Assembly: GCA_958295985.1 (NCBI GenBank)
Contig: OY282432.1
Coordinates: forward strand, 1,736,001-1,800,000
DNA length: 64,000 nt
Origin: an uncultured Candidatus Binatia bacterium
Lineage (GTDB): Bacteria; Desulfobacterota; Binatia; UBA9968; JAJDTQ01
Reading direction: 5' to 3'
Of this stretch, positions 42,718 to 51,487 are shown piece after piece; within the stretch, counting starts at the first letter, position 1; each line of letters starts with the position of its first letter. Under the pieces are notes generated by a model. That model had not been told where the DNA came from. It did no database searches and saw only the letters and a program-made list of their open reading frames with translations. The translations under genes were made by a program, and so were the position numbers.

Positions 42718-43131
42718 CTACGCGGGGTCGCCGTAGGTCATCAGCTCGATCAGGTTGTCGTCCGGGTCGCGGAAGTACAGGCTGGTGCCGGTCCCTTGGG
42801 AGCCGGTGCGGGCCACGGGACCGGAGATTACGGGAACCCCGGCCTGCCCGAGGAAGTCCTGGGCTTCCTGCACGGTTCCTTCCCACCGCAGACAGAAGTC
42901 CGCGCCTCCCGTGGCGTAGTTGGGGGCGTGGGTCGGACTCTCGGTCTCGTAGCGGTCCACCACGTAAAGGTTCACCTTCTGCGTCTCGTTGATGCGGATG
43001 ATCGGCCGCTTCCCGCGCCCGCCGGGGCGTTCCTGCCAGCCGGCGTCGAGGCCGATCTTGCGGTAGAAGGCGAAGGTCTCTTCCAGGTCCTTGACCACCA
43101 GGACCCAATGATCGATGGCTGCGATACCCAT
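42718..43131 (-). CDS. Single-domain VOC (glyoxalase/bleomycin-resistance) protein
   Basis: A 137-aa protein of the VOC fold: AAIDHWVLVVKDLEETFAFY with the first metal His, RPIIRINETQKVNLYVVDRY, TGTSLYFRDPDDNLIEL carrying the terminal Glu. The pair of beta-alpha-beta-beta-beta modules is complete. Reaction unknown: glyoxalase, dioxygenase or antibiotic-binding are all possible. Divergent from the TctAB fusion. Confidence 0.85.
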   Translation of the reverse strand: MGIAAIDHWVLVVKDLEETFAFYRKIGLDAGWQERPGGRGKRPIIRINETQKVNLYVVDRYETESPTHAPNYATGGADFCLRWEGTVQEAQDFLGQAGVPVISGPVARTGSQGTGTSLYFRDPDDNLIELMTYGDPA

Positions 43132-43233
43132 GGTTCGTCCTCATCTGGTAGATTCCGACAGGTGGTTGCTTGCAGACTCCCGTGACGCAGGACACTAAGG
43201 GAATCGAAGCGGAATTTCAAGAGAAGCAAACCC

Positions 43234-45300
43234 ATGTGGGAAGCGGCCCTCAGCGCGGTTGAGAACATCTTCGGTTGCCCGTGTTTCGCTGACCTGATCC
43301 CGCGGAGCCTGTCCTTCCTGTTCCTCGGCGTCGTCATGGGCCTCTCCCTGGGCGCCATTCCGGGGCTCGGAGGGCTCGTGGGGCTCGCCATCCTCCTTCC
43401 GTTCACACTGGACCTGGACACCCTGAACGCGTTCGCGGTCATGATCGGGCTCATCTCGGTGACGAGCACATCGGACACCATCCCGTCGGTGCTGTTCGGA
43501 GTCCCGGGGACGGCTGCGTCGCAGGCCACCATCCTGGACGGTCATCCCATGGCCAAGCGGGGAGAGGCCGGCCGGGCCTTCGGCGCCGCCTATATGGCGT
43601 CCATGCTGGGAGGGCTCTTCGGCGCGTTGATACTCGCCGTCTCCATCCCGGTCCTCCGTCCCATCGTGCTCGCGTTCAGTGCCCCCGAGTTCTTCATGAT
43701 GGGTATGCTGGGCATCTCCATGGTGGCGGTGCTGAGCGGCAGCGCTCCCCTCAAGGGGCTGGTGGTGGGCGCGCTGGGGCTCATGGTGGGCATGGTCGGC
43801 ATGGACTACCAGGTGGGGGAGATGCGCTGGACCTTCGGCCAGCTTTACCTCTGGGAGGGGGTTCCGCTGGTGCCCGTGGCCCTGGGCATCTTCGCCATCC
43901 CGGAGATGGTGGACCTGGTGATCCGGGGCACCCGCATCGCCGACGTCCCCAAGGATGCATTACGGGGCGTGACCGAGGGTATCCGCGACGCCTTCCGTCA
44001 CTGGTTCCTGGTGCTGCGGTCCAGTGCCGTGGGGGTCTGGGTCGGCGCCACACCGGGCCTCGGCGGGGCGGTGGTGGACTGGTTCGCCTACGGTCACGCG
44101 GTGCAGACGGAGCGGGGCGCGCGGGATTCCTTCGGCACGGGCGACGTCCGCGGCGTCATCGCGCCGGAGAGCGCCAACAACGCCAAGGAGGGCGGCTCGC
44201 TGATCCCGACCCTGGCCTTCGGGGTGCCCGGCAGCGCCGCCATGGCGATTCTACTCGGAGTCTTCCTGATCCAGGGGATCAGCCCGGGTCCGGACATGCT
44301 CACCAGGCACCTGGACATCACCTATACCATGGTCTGGAGCATCGCCATCGCCAACATCTTCGGCACCGGGCTGTGCCTGCTCCTGACCAATTCCCTGGCC
44401 CGGCTCGCCAACGTCCGGGTGCACCTGTTGGCGCCGTTGGTGATCGTCGTGGTGTTCCTGGCCGCGTTCCAGGCCAAGCGGCACTACGGCGACCTGCTTC
44501 TGCTGCTGTCGTTCGGCCTTCTGGGATGGCTCATGAAGCGTTTCGGCTGGCCCCGGCCCCCGCTCATCCTGGGGCTGGTGCTCAGCAGCGTGCTGGAGAA
44601 CTACTTCTTCATCGCCGCCAGCCACTACGGCGTGAGCTGGCTCGGCCACCCCATCGTCCTGGTCATCGGCGCGCTCATCGTCGCCAGCCTGGCGTACGGC
44701 CGCAAGTGGGGGCAGCCGGGGGTGGCGCGGGATGCCTCCGTTCCCAAGGCTTCCGTGCCCCTCCGGTTTCGCCTCGGGGTGCCGGCTGCGTTCACCTTCG
44801 GCATCCTCCTGCTGGTGCTCGGCGGCGTGGTCACCGCCCGCGGGTGGCCGGACCAGGCCCGGCTCTTCCCGCTGGTTATCGGGTTGTCGGCGGTGTTCAT
44901 GTGCGCGGCGCAGTTGGCGCTGGATCTGTTCCGCGGCCCGGTGGAAGGCGACGCGCGGATCATGGACCTGGAAGCGGAACGCGGCGTCCCCGGCCACCTC
45001 GTTGTCCGCCGCGCCGCGGACACCTTCGGCTGGATCGTGGGGCTCCTCACGTCCATCTGGGTCATGGGCTTCCTGCTGAGCGTGCCCCTCTTCATGTGGC
45101 TGTATCTGGCGTTCCGGGCTCGCGCCCGGTGGCCGCTCTGCCTTGGCTACACGGCCGTGGCGCTGGCGGTTCTCCTGGGCGTGTTTCACTACACCCTCCA
45201 CATCCCCTGGCCCCAGGGGATGTGGAGGGTCCGCAGGAGATGGTGCTGCAGTGGCTGGGGGGTTAGCGGTCCTCCCTCTACGGCCGTTGGCTCGCGATGA
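43234..45300 (+). CDS. TctA-TctB fusion, TTT transporter membrane protein
   Basis: A 688-aa membrane protein. Residues about 1-490 are TctA, the large 12-TM channel subunit (LGAIPGLGGLVGLAILLPFT, FGVPGTAASQATILDGHPMA, VGATPGLGGAVVDWFAYGHA, then IAPESANNAKEGGSLIPTLA and FGVPGSAAMAILLGVFLIQG). Residues about 505-655 are TctB, the small 4-TM subunit, normally a separate polypeptide. After HIPWPQG the C-terminus becomes basic and Cys/Arg-rich (MWRVRRRWCCSGWGVS), unlike TctB, whereas the +1 frame reads GPQEMVLQWLGG and stops at 45264-45266. This suggests a frameshift at the palindrome at 45193. The annotated end overlaps the convergent hydrolase by 23 bp. Confidence 0.85.
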   Translation: MWEAALSAVENIFGCPCFADLIPRSLSFLFLGVVMGLSLGAIPGLGGLVGLAILLPFTLDLDTLNAFAVMIGLISVTSTSDTIPSVLFGVPGTAASQATILDGHPMAKRGEAGRAFGAAYMASMLGGLFGALILAVSIPVLRPIVLAFSAPEFFMMGMLGISMVAVLSGSAPLKGLVVGALGLMVGMVGMDYQVGEMRWTFGQLYLWEGVPLVPVALGIFAIPEMVDLVIRGTRIADVPKDALRGVTEGIRDAFRHWFLVLRSSAVGVWVGATPGLGGAVVDWFAYGHAVQTERGARDSFGTGDVRGVIAPESANNAKEGGSLIPTLAFGVPGSAAMAILLGVFLIQGISPGPDMLTRHLDITYTMVWSIAIANIFGTGLCLLLTNSLARLANVRVHLLAPLVIVVVFLAAFQAKRHYGDLLLLLSFGLLGWLMKRFGWPRPPLILGLVLSSVLENYFFIAASHYGVSWLGHPIVLVIGALIVASLAYGRKWGQPGVARDASVPKASVPLRFRLGVPAAFTFGILLLVLGGVVTARGWPDQARLFPLVIGLSAVFMCAAQLALDLFRGPVEGDARIMDLEAERGVPGHLVVRRAADTFGWIVGLLTSIWVMGFLLSVPLFMWLYLAFRARARWPLCLGYTAVALAVLLGVFHYTLHIPWPQGMWRVRRRWCCSGWGVSGPPSTAVGSR
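45193..45230. repeat. 18-bp perfect palindrome at end of TctB region
   Basis: ACCCTCCACATCCCCTGG (45193-45210), loop CC, exact complement (45213-45230). It lies in the last codons of the TctAB fusion, where the reading frame changes character, and before the convergent hydrolase stop. It may be an inverted duplication or a bidirectional terminator. Confidence 0.8.
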
Positions 45301-46162
45301 ATCCCCTGAGCACTTCGTTGAATTCCCCCGGATGCTCGCGGTAGGAGAAGTGACCGGCCTGGTTGATGATGTGCATCCGTGAACGGCGTTCTTGCACGCA
45401 CAGGAGCTCGAACAGCCGGAGACCCTGTGCCAGCGTGGCGGTGGGATCGTTGTAGCCCCACACCAGCAGGGTGGGCTTTTGCAGCCCCTGCTCGCGAATC
45501 CGGCCCAGGGTCTCATCCTTCTGAAGCGCGTGCCGGGTCAGGAACAGGCTTTTCCTGAGGCCCTGGGTCACCATCTTTTCCACGCTTTCCCGGTACTTCG
45601 GCAACCGCGCGATCTCGGTCGCCGCGTCCAGCCAGTCGTCGGTGATGTGGGCGTCGCTATAGGAGTAGCGTTCCAGCACCCATCGCTGGCTCTCCCGGGT
45701 GAGGCGCGGCTCCGGGGCGTCGGCGAAGACGATGTGGTTCCGTCCCATGCCCGGGGCCAGCGTGTTGGTATCCACCGGGATGCAGGACTTTACCAGGTCC
45801 GGCCGTTCCAGGGTCATGCGGGCGGCCACGTAGGCGCCGCGGGAGTGGCCCACGAGATGAACCTCGCCCAGTCCCAGGGCTTCGAGAAAGCCGATGGCGT
45901 GGCTGATGGTCGCGGCCATGGTGTAGCCGGCGTCGCTGGGCGGGTTGTCCGTCAAACCCTGTCCCAGCTTGTCCAGGGCGTACACGTGGAACCACCGGGC
46001 CAGGGCGTCGAAGTTGAGGCCCCAGTCCAGGCTGCAGTCGGCCGCTTCGTTGGAGCCGAAGACGCCGCCGTGGATCAGCACGAGGTTCTCGCCGGTTCCC
46101 TTCTCGAAGTAGCGTGTCCGGATACCGTCCACGTCCACGAACCTCTCGTCTGCAGGTTTCAT
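45278..46162 (-). CDS. Alpha/beta hydrolase (MhpC/BphD-like)
   Basis: A 294-aa alpha/beta-hydrolase. The start at 46162 has GGAGG seven bases upstream. LVLIHGGVFGSNEA holds the oxyanion HG, GHSRGA the nucleophilic serine (VHLVGHSRGAYVA), and QAGHFSYREHPGEF the catalytic histidine. This is the layout of C-C hydrolases of aromatic meta-cleavage and of proline-iminopeptidase-like enzymes. It follows M18 peptidase on the same strand but is separated from it by a terminator palindrome. Confidence 0.87.
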   Translation of the reverse strand: MKPADERFVDVDGIRTRYFEKGTGENLVLIHGGVFGSNEAADCSLDWGLNFDALARWFHVYALDKLGQGLTDNPPSDAGYTMAATISHAIGFLEALGLGEVHLVGHSRGAYVAARMTLERPDLVKSCIPVDTNTLAPGMGRNHIVFADAPEPRLTRESQRWVLERYSYSDAHITDDWLDAATEIARLPKYRESVEKMVTQGLRKSLFLTRHALQKDETLGRIREQGLQKPTLLVWGYNDPTATLAQGLRLFELLCVQERRSRMHIINQAGHFSYREHPGEFNEVLRGFIASQRP

Positions 46163-46200
46163 TCGGGGTTCCTCCTGTGTGTGGTTAGCGGGGTGTCGGC

Positions 46201-46231
46201 GGCCCCTTGCCGGGGGTCGCGGCAAGGGGCC
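46201..46231. terminator. 11-bp perfect palindrome after M18 peptidase gene
   Basis: GGCCCCTTGCC (46201-46211), nine-base loop, GGCAAGGGGCC (46221-46231). Lies downstream of the M18 peptidase stop and before the hydrolase start on the minus strand. No T-tract. Confidence 0.55.
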
Positions 46232-46291
46232 GGGGTAGATCGACCTTGCGGCCTTTGCCGTCCAACGGAGTCCCTTGGCCAAACCGGCGGG

Positions 46292-47581
46292 TCAAAGCCC
46301 GGCCGCGTCGAAGAAGCGCTGCAGGACGCGGCTCAAGTTGAACGCGTCCGCCGTGCCTGCAATCTCCCGGACGGAGTGCATGGCCCACTGGGGCACGCCC
46401 ACGTCCACGGTGCGGACACCCGTTTCGGCCGCGGCCAGCGGTCCGATGGTGCTGCCGCAGGCCATGTCGCTGCGTACCACGAAGGTCTGGACGGGCACCC
46501 CTTCATCGGCTGCCAACCGCCGGAAGGCCGCGGCGGTCTCACTGTTGCTCGCATAGCGCTGGTTGGCGTTGATCTTGATGACCGGGCCGCGGTTCAGCAG
46601 CGGCCCGTGGTTGTCGTCATGGCGGTCGGCGAAGTTGGGATGGACGCCGTGGGCGTTGTCCGCGGATATCAGCATGGAACGGGACAGCGCCCGGTTGCGG
46701 TCCTCGGGCGCCGGCAGCAGACGTTCCAGCATCTGGGTCAGCATCGGCCCTCGGGCTCCGGAGGCCGTCGTGCTGCCCACCTCCTCGTGGTCGTGGCACA
46801 CCAGCAGGGCGCCGGCCTCGCCGCCCGCTTCCAGCAACGCCCGCAGACCCGCGAAACAGCTCAGCAGGTTGTCCAGCCGCGCCGACGCGATGAACTCCTC
46901 CGCCAGCCCGATGAGGGCCGGCCGCTGGGTGTCGTAGAGCACCAGTTCGTGGTCCAGCACCTGGCCGACCTCCGCACCGGCATCCGCCTCGAGTCGCTGA
47001 CGCAGCAGGGTCTTGAGGTCGAAATCCCGGTCCTGCCGGCCCAGCACCGGCGGAAGACAGGTCTGGGCGTTGACCGAGCGGCTCTCGTTGGCCTCCCGGT
47101 CCAGGTGTATGGCAAGGCTGGGAATGACGGCCACCGGCTGGACGAAGTCGATGAGTCCGTGTGCGATGGCGCCGTTGCGGTCGAGATAGCTCACCCGTCC
47201 CGCCATGGACAGGTCCCGGTCGAACCAGGGGTTCAGGAGAGCCCCGCCGTACACCTCGACGCCCAACTGGAGGTAACCGTTCTTGTGGGACTCGGGCCGT
47301 GGCTTGATCTTGAGACAGGGTGAATCCGTATGCGCGCCCACCATGCGAAGCCCGCTCTCGGGCAAGGGAACCCGCACGGGCATGGTCCAGGCGATGATGG
47401 AGGAGTCGTTGCGGGTGGTGAAGTAGCGACCCCCCGGCTCCATCCGCCAGGCGTCCGTCTCGGGCCGGCGCTGGAAGCCGGCGTCCGTCAACCGCCGCAC
47501 CATCTCGCGAGTCGCGTGAAAGGGCGTGGGCGACGCGGCCAGGAAGTCCATCAATCCCCGGTTGAAGCGTTGCGCGTCCAT
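46292..47581 (-). CDS. M18 family aminopeptidase (aspartyl aminopeptidase)
   Basis: A 429-aa zinc peptidase that removes acidic N-terminal residues. M18 blocks are visible: [19 protein letters not shown] near the N-terminus, [19 protein letters not shown] with zinc ligand H84, [17 protein letters not shown] with catalytic/ligand glutamates, [40 protein letters not shown], and the C-terminal [13 protein letters not shown] with the last zinc His. Length is normal. The gene lies six bases after the amidohydrolase start region on the same strand, forming a run with 47588 and 48573. Confidence 0.93.
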   Translation of the reverse strand: MDAQRFNRGLMDFLAASPTPFHATREMVRRLTDAGFQRRPETDAWRMEPGGRYFTTRNDSSIIAWTMPVRVPLPESGLRMVGAHTDSPCLKIKPRPESHKNGYLQLGVEVYGGALLNPWFDRDLSMAGRVSYLDRNGAIAHGLIDFVQPVAVIPSLAIHLDREANESRSVNAQTCLPPVLGRQDRDFDLKTLLRQRLEADAGAEVGQVLDHELVLYDTQRPALIGLAEEFIASARLDNLLSCFAGLRALLEAGGEAGALLVCHDHEEVGSTTASGARGPMLTQMLERLLPAPEDRNRALSRSMLISADNAHGVHPNFADRHDDNHGPLLNRGPVIKINANQRYASNSETAAAFRRLAADEGVPVQTFVVRSDMACGSTIGPLAAAETGVRTVDVGVPQWAMHSVREIAGTADAFNLSRVLQRFFDAAGL

Positions 47582-47587
47582 GGCGGC

Positions 47588-48586
47588 TCAGCCCAGGCCA
47601 TACTCCCTTCGGGGGTTGGTCACGGCGATCAGGTCGATGGTCTCCGGGTCGAGGCCGGCCTGCTCGAGACTCGCCAGCGGGTCGGGGTCGCCGGGCGGAA
47701 ACGGTGCGTCGCCGCCGAGCAGGATGCGCTCGGCGCCGACGAGTTCCCGGAGGAACAGTAGCGCGTTCCGGCTGTGCAGGATGCTGTCGTAGAGAAAGCG
47801 GCGCAGATAGGCGCTGGGCGGCTCCGCGGCCTTGTCCCCCGTGGCGTTCCGGTCCGCGGCGTCGTGCATGCGGTCGAAACGGCCGATGAGATAAGGCAGG
47901 TTCCCGCCGCCATGGGACAGGAGCAACCGCAGTTTCGGGAAACGGTCGAGGGTCCCGCTCAGGATCATGGAGCCCACCGCCAGGGTGGTGTCCATCGTGT
48001 AGGCGCAGGTCTGGTTGAGGCTGAACTTCTCGGCCCGCGGCAGCGGCTGCGGCAGGGAAGGGTGGACGAATACCGGAACGTCCAGGGTCTCGCAGGCGCT
48101 CCAGAACTCGTCCAGGGGAACCTCGCCCAGGTTCCGGCCCTGGACGTTGGCGGTGACGATGACGCCCACGGCGCCGCCGTCGACGCATCGTTCGAGTTCG
48201 CGTGCTGCCGCGGCGTCGTCGACGAGCGGCGCGGACGCCATCCACGAGAACCGCGCCGGACGGGCCGCGCACAATTCGGCGATGCCGTCGTTCAGGATGC
48301 GGTGCCACGTTTGGCACGGGGCGGCATCGAGGCCGTAACCGAAGATGTCGGTCCATACCGAGAGGATCTGACGTTGGACCCGTTGGCGGTCCATCTCCCC
48401 GAGCCGTGCGCCGACGTCCAGCAGGCCGGGGAGAAAAGGGCGCACCTCCAGGCCGTCGTCGAACCGGCAGCAACGGGCGCCCGCGGCTTTCTCCAGCAGC
48501 GTGACGCCGAGTTCACCCCCCTTGGCGGCCAGTGTTTCCAGCACGGCCGGCGGTACGAAATGCGCGTGGACGTCAACCGCGGTCAC
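47588..48586 (-). CDS. Amidohydrolase-2 family protein (ACMSD-like)
   Basis: A 332-aa amidohydrolase-2 protein with the canonical HxH metal motif (AVDVHAHFVPP, H7 and H9), unlike the other three in the window. FVHPSLPQPLPRAE and LLSHGGGNLPYLIGRFDR contain further metal His residues, and LLGGDAPFPPGDPDP the aspartate. This pattern is closest to ACMS decarboxylase and gamma-resorcylate decarboxylase. It overlaps the SDR gene by 14 bp, implying a coupled pair. Confidence 0.87.
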   Translation of the reverse strand: MTAVDVHAHFVPPAVLETLAAKGGELGVTLLEKAAGARCCRFDDGLEVRPFLPGLLDVGARLGEMDRQRVQRQILSVWTDIFGYGLDAAPCQTWHRILNDGIAELCAARPARFSWMASAPLVDDAAAARELERCVDGGAVGVIVTANVQGRNLGEVPLDEFWSACETLDVPVFVHPSLPQPLPRAEKFSLNQTCAYTMDTTLAVGSMILSGTLDRFPKLRLLLSHGGGNLPYLIGRFDRMHDAADRNATGDKAAEPPSAYLRRFLYDSILHSRNALLFLRELVGAERILLGGDAPFPPGDPDPLASLEQAGLDPETIDLIAVTNPRREYGLG

Positions 48587-49385
48587 GGGAACGATCCATC
48601 AAGGCCTTTTCCTGGCCGCCGTCGATTTCGATCATGGTGCCGTTGACGAAATGCATGAGCGGCGACGCCAGCATGACCACGAGGTTGGCCACCTCCGCGG
48701 TCTCCGCGATGCGGCCGAGGGGGATCGAGCGGGGCGCCAACCGGTCGGCCTCCTCGTAGCTCAGGTGCATGTCCCGGGACATGGCCTCCACCAGCCCGGC
48801 CCAGCGTTCGGTGCGGACGGGCCCCGGATTCACCGCCACGAAGCTGATGCGGTCCTTGCCGTACTGGCCGGCCAGCGACTTGGTCAGGTTCTGCCCGGCG
48901 GCGTTGGCCGCGCCCGGCGCGACCTCCCAATAGGACGTCTTGACGCCGTCGTTGCCGATGAGGTTCACGACGCGCCCGCCCCCCTGCTCGCGCATGATGG
49001 GGAGCGCGTAGCGCATGCAGCGGACGTATCCCATGAACTTGAGCTGCAACGCCAGCGCCCAATCCTCTTCGGTCAGGTTCTCGATGACGCCGCCCGGCGC
49101 CGCACCGGCGTTGTTCACCAGGATGTCGATGCGCCCCAGCGCGTCGGCCGCCGCGTGGACGAAGCCGCGGGCGTCGTCGTCCCGGGTGAGGTCCGCGGTA
49201 AGGGGAACGATCTTGCGGCCCGTGGCCCTTGCTACCGCGGCCGCGGCTTCCTCCAGCGGGCCCGCCCGCCGCGCGCACGTGGCCACGTCCACGCCTTCCC
49301 GCGCCAACGCTTCCACGATGGCCTTGCCGATGCCCTCGCTGCCGCCGGTCACGACGGCCGTTTTCCCCTGAAGTTCCAGGTCCAT
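48573..49385 (-). CDS. SDR-family oxidoreductase with atypical active site
   Basis: A 270-aa short-chain dehydrogenase: TGGSEGIGKAIVEALAREGV for NAD(P), DILVNNAGAAPGG, RVVNLIGNDGVKT, NPGPVRTERWAG. The usual Y-x-x-x-K active site is not evident: where it should be the chain reads YWEVAPGAANAAGQNLTKSL, with Asn in place of Lys. Related SDRs carry YxAGSAAN here, so the Tyr may also be displaced. Catalytic mechanism must differ or the protein binds cofactor only. Confidence 0.82.
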   Translation of the reverse strand: MDLELQGKTAVVTGGSEGIGKAIVEALAREGVDVATCARRAGPLEEAAAAVARATGRKIVPLTADLTRDDDARGFVHAAADALGRIDILVNNAGAAPGGVIENLTEEDWALALQLKFMGYVRCMRYALPIMREQGGGRVVNLIGNDGVKTSYWEVAPGAANAAGQNLTKSLAGQYGKDRISFVAVNPGPVRTERWAGLVEAMSRDMHLSYEEADRLAPRSIPLGRIAETAEVANLVVMLASPLMHFVNGTMIEIDGGQEKALMDRSRDRG

Positions 49386-49404
49386 CTGCTTGCTCCTGTT
49401 GACC

Positions 49405-49460
49405 GGCGACCCTTGGTCGCCGTCTTTGCGTCGTTGCCGGCGGCGCGGGTTTGAAACCCG
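49405..49460. repeat. Two adjacent hairpins between minus-strand genes
   Basis: GGCGACC CTT GGTCGCC (49405-49421) and CGGGTTT G AAACCCG (49446-49460). The second shares its core and following CCCTAC with the hairpin at 42697. Downstream of the MatB-like gene they could end its transcript, leaving the SDR gene to a separate promoter. Confidence 0.5.
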
Positions 49461-49463
49461 TCC

Positions 49464-50978
49464 CTACACCGCGTCATCCTTGCCGGCGAACAGGCCGCCA
49501 TACTGCTCCCGCAACGTGGACTTGGCCACTTTGCCGAGCTCGTTGCGCGGGATGGACTCCACGGCGAGGATTCGCTTCGGCACCTTGTAGGACGCCAACT
49601 CCGTCTTGAGATAGCCGATGCACGCGCTTTCGTCGAACGGTACCGGCGCCGTCGCCTCCACCACCGCCACGACGGCTTCCCCGAAATCCGGGTGCGGCAC
49701 ACCGAAAACCGCGGATCCGGCAACGCCGTCGGAACGGTCCAGGGCGTCCTCCACCTCTTTGGGATAGACGTTCAGGCCGCCGGAGATGACCACGTCCGTC
49801 TGCCGTCCCAGAAGGCGGATGCAGCCCTGGTCGTCGATTTCGGCGACGTCGCCGGTCACGAACCATCCGTCCTCGGTGAAGGCCCGCTCCTCCGGCCGGT
49901 TCCAGTAGCCGGCGAAGACGTTGTGCCCGCGGGTCTCCAGGACGCCGGCGGCCGCGGACCCGAAGCGCCCCTCCTCGTTGGCGACCCTTGTCTGCACCCC
50001 CGGAAGCGGCCAACCCACCCAGCCGCGCCGGCCGGCGGTGCCTGGGGGAATCGCGGTGATGATGGCGGCTTCGGTGGAGCCGTAGCGTTCGATGATCTCC
50101 ATGCCCGTGACCTGGCGGAACCGGTGCGCAGTCTCCGGCGGCAGGGGCGCCGAGCCCGAGATGGCCAGACGGAACGCCCCCGTGATCGCCTCGGACAGCC
50201 CGGCTTCGTTCAGCAGCCGCGCGTAGTGCGTCGGCACCCCCATCATGACGCTGCAACGAGGCAACTCCCTCAGCACGCCTTTCGCCTCGAAGCCGGCGAG
50301 GAAGCGGATGGCGCCGCCGGCCTTCAACATCACGTTGACCGCGGTCAGAAGGCCGTGTGCGTGATAGGTCGGCAGCGCGTGCAACAGGACGTCTTCGCGA
50401 CCCAGTTGCCACACTTCCACCAGCGCGGTAGCGCCGGCAGCCAGATTGCCGTGGGTGATCAACGCTCCCTTGGGCCGGCCGGTGGTGCCGGAAGTATAGA
50501 GCAGAGCCGCGGGCGCGTCGTCCGGCAACTCCAGGGCATCCGGCCCGGGTCCGGAATTGCGGGTCAGTTCGGCAAAGGAACCCCGATCGCCGCGGAGCCC
50601 CTCCATACGGAAACCGTTCCGTGCGGCCGCGGCTCGGAACGTGTCGGTCTCGTCGGGATCACAGACGAACAGACGGGGTCGTGCATCCGCCAGCAGCGCC
50701 TCTACCTCCCGCGGCGTGTAGGCGGGGTTCATGGGGTGCAGGATGGCCCCCGTCTTGAAGCAGGCATGAGCCAGGAACACGGCCTCGACGCATTTTCCGG
50801 CCCGGACCGAGACCCGGTCGCCCGGTTTGACGCCGCAGGCGGCCAAGGCGCCGGCGGCCCGGTCGATGGCCGCCAGCACGTCGCTGGTGGAGAGGACCGG
50901 ACCGCCCGGTATGGCAAAGGCCGGGTCCCGGCCGGCGCGGCCGCGGTACAGGACGTGGATGAGGTTGCCGCCCGTCAT
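49464..50978 (-). CDS. AMP-forming acyl-CoA synthetase (malonyl-CoA synthetase/MatB-like)
   Basis: A 504-aa ANL-superfamily ligase. P-loop-like LLYTSGTTGRPKGALIT (159-175), HALPTYHAHGLLTAVNVMLK, YGSTEAAIITAIPPGTAGRR, GWFVTGDVAEIDDQGCIRLL and the A10 lysine near the C-terminus in RNELGKVAKSTLRE. HALPxYHxHGL and TEA with the short length fit malonyl-CoA or methylmalonyl-CoA synthetase (MatB). The start at 50978 is by homology; Shine-Dalgarno is weak. Would activate a dicarboxylate, consistent with the TTT uptake systems. Confidence 0.85.
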   Translation of the reverse strand: MTGGNLIHVLYRGRAGRDPAFAIPGGPVLSTSDVLAAIDRAAGALAACGVKPGDRVSVRAGKCVEAVFLAHACFKTGAILHPMNPAYTPREVEALLADARPRLFVCDPDETDTFRAAAARNGFRMEGLRGDRGSFAELTRNSGPGPDALELPDDAPAALLYTSGTTGRPKGALITHGNLAAGATALVEVWQLGREDVLLHALPTYHAHGLLTAVNVMLKAGGAIRFLAGFEAKGVLRELPRCSVMMGVPTHYARLLNEAGLSEAITGAFRLAISGSAPLPPETAHRFRQVTGMEIIERYGSTEAAIITAIPPGTAGRRGWVGWPLPGVQTRVANEEGRFGSAAAGVLETRGHNVFAGYWNRPEERAFTEDGWFVTGDVAEIDDQGCIRLLGRQTDVVISGGLNVYPKEVEDALDRSDGVAGSAVFGVPHPDFGEAVVAVVEATAPVPFDESACIGYLKTELASYKVPKRILAVESIPRNELGKVAKSTLREQYGGLFAGKDDAV

Positions 50979-51038
50979 GGTCTGCCCGCTAAAGAAATTA
51001 TTTGACCGATCGATCCTGCAACAGTAGGATCCACTCGG

Positions 51039-51380
51039 ATGAAGGGAAGAGTCATGGAGGTATTGAAAGAGTATGCGGGCGTGGCCACCCTGTTGGTGAC
51101 GGTGGTCGCGGCCCTCGGCGCATTGGGTTTGTGGGCCATCAACGCCCAGGTCACGCCCGAGATCAACCGGCTGGAAGCACGGATCGACATACACGAGGCG
51201 CTGCTTAGACAGATCGACCGCAAGATCGACGCCAGTGTGAAGGACAGAAACGAGAGGTTCGACCGCTTCGAGCGCAAGGTGAACGCCAGGTTTGAACGCA
51301 TTGACGGCGAGCTCAAGACCATCCGTGACGACATCAAGACGATTCTATTGAGACTTCCAAAGACCGTAGAGACCGGATAG
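51039..51380 (+). CDS. Small membrane-anchored coiled-coil protein
   Basis: A 113-aa protein with an N-terminal TM segment (about 14-33, VATLLVTVVAALGALGLWAI) followed by a highly charged helix (INRLEARIDIHEALLRQIDR onward) predicted as coiled coil. An alternative start is 51054. No family recognised. It is divergent from the MatB-like ligase with 60 bp between starts. Resembles small phage or cell-division accessory proteins only in architecture. Confidence 0.65.
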   Translation: MKGRVMEVLKEYAGVATLLVTVVAALGALGLWAINAQVTPEINRLEARIDIHEALLRQIDRKIDASVKDRNERFDRFERKVNARFERIDGELKTIRDDIKTILLRLPKTVETG

Positions 51381-51487
51381 GCCCCAAGCACCCGGGTACC
51401 CCGTCCGTCCCGAGCCGGGCCCGCTCGAAGGATGAACGGCCTGTCTCCGCCTGACGGGATCATCGCGTGCCTCTGCGGATGCACCGG

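Noticed and set aside
43185-43200. Partial MITE end (CAGGACACTA)
   Set aside because: Only ten bases match the MITE terminal repeat and no partner end is nearby; chance match is likely.
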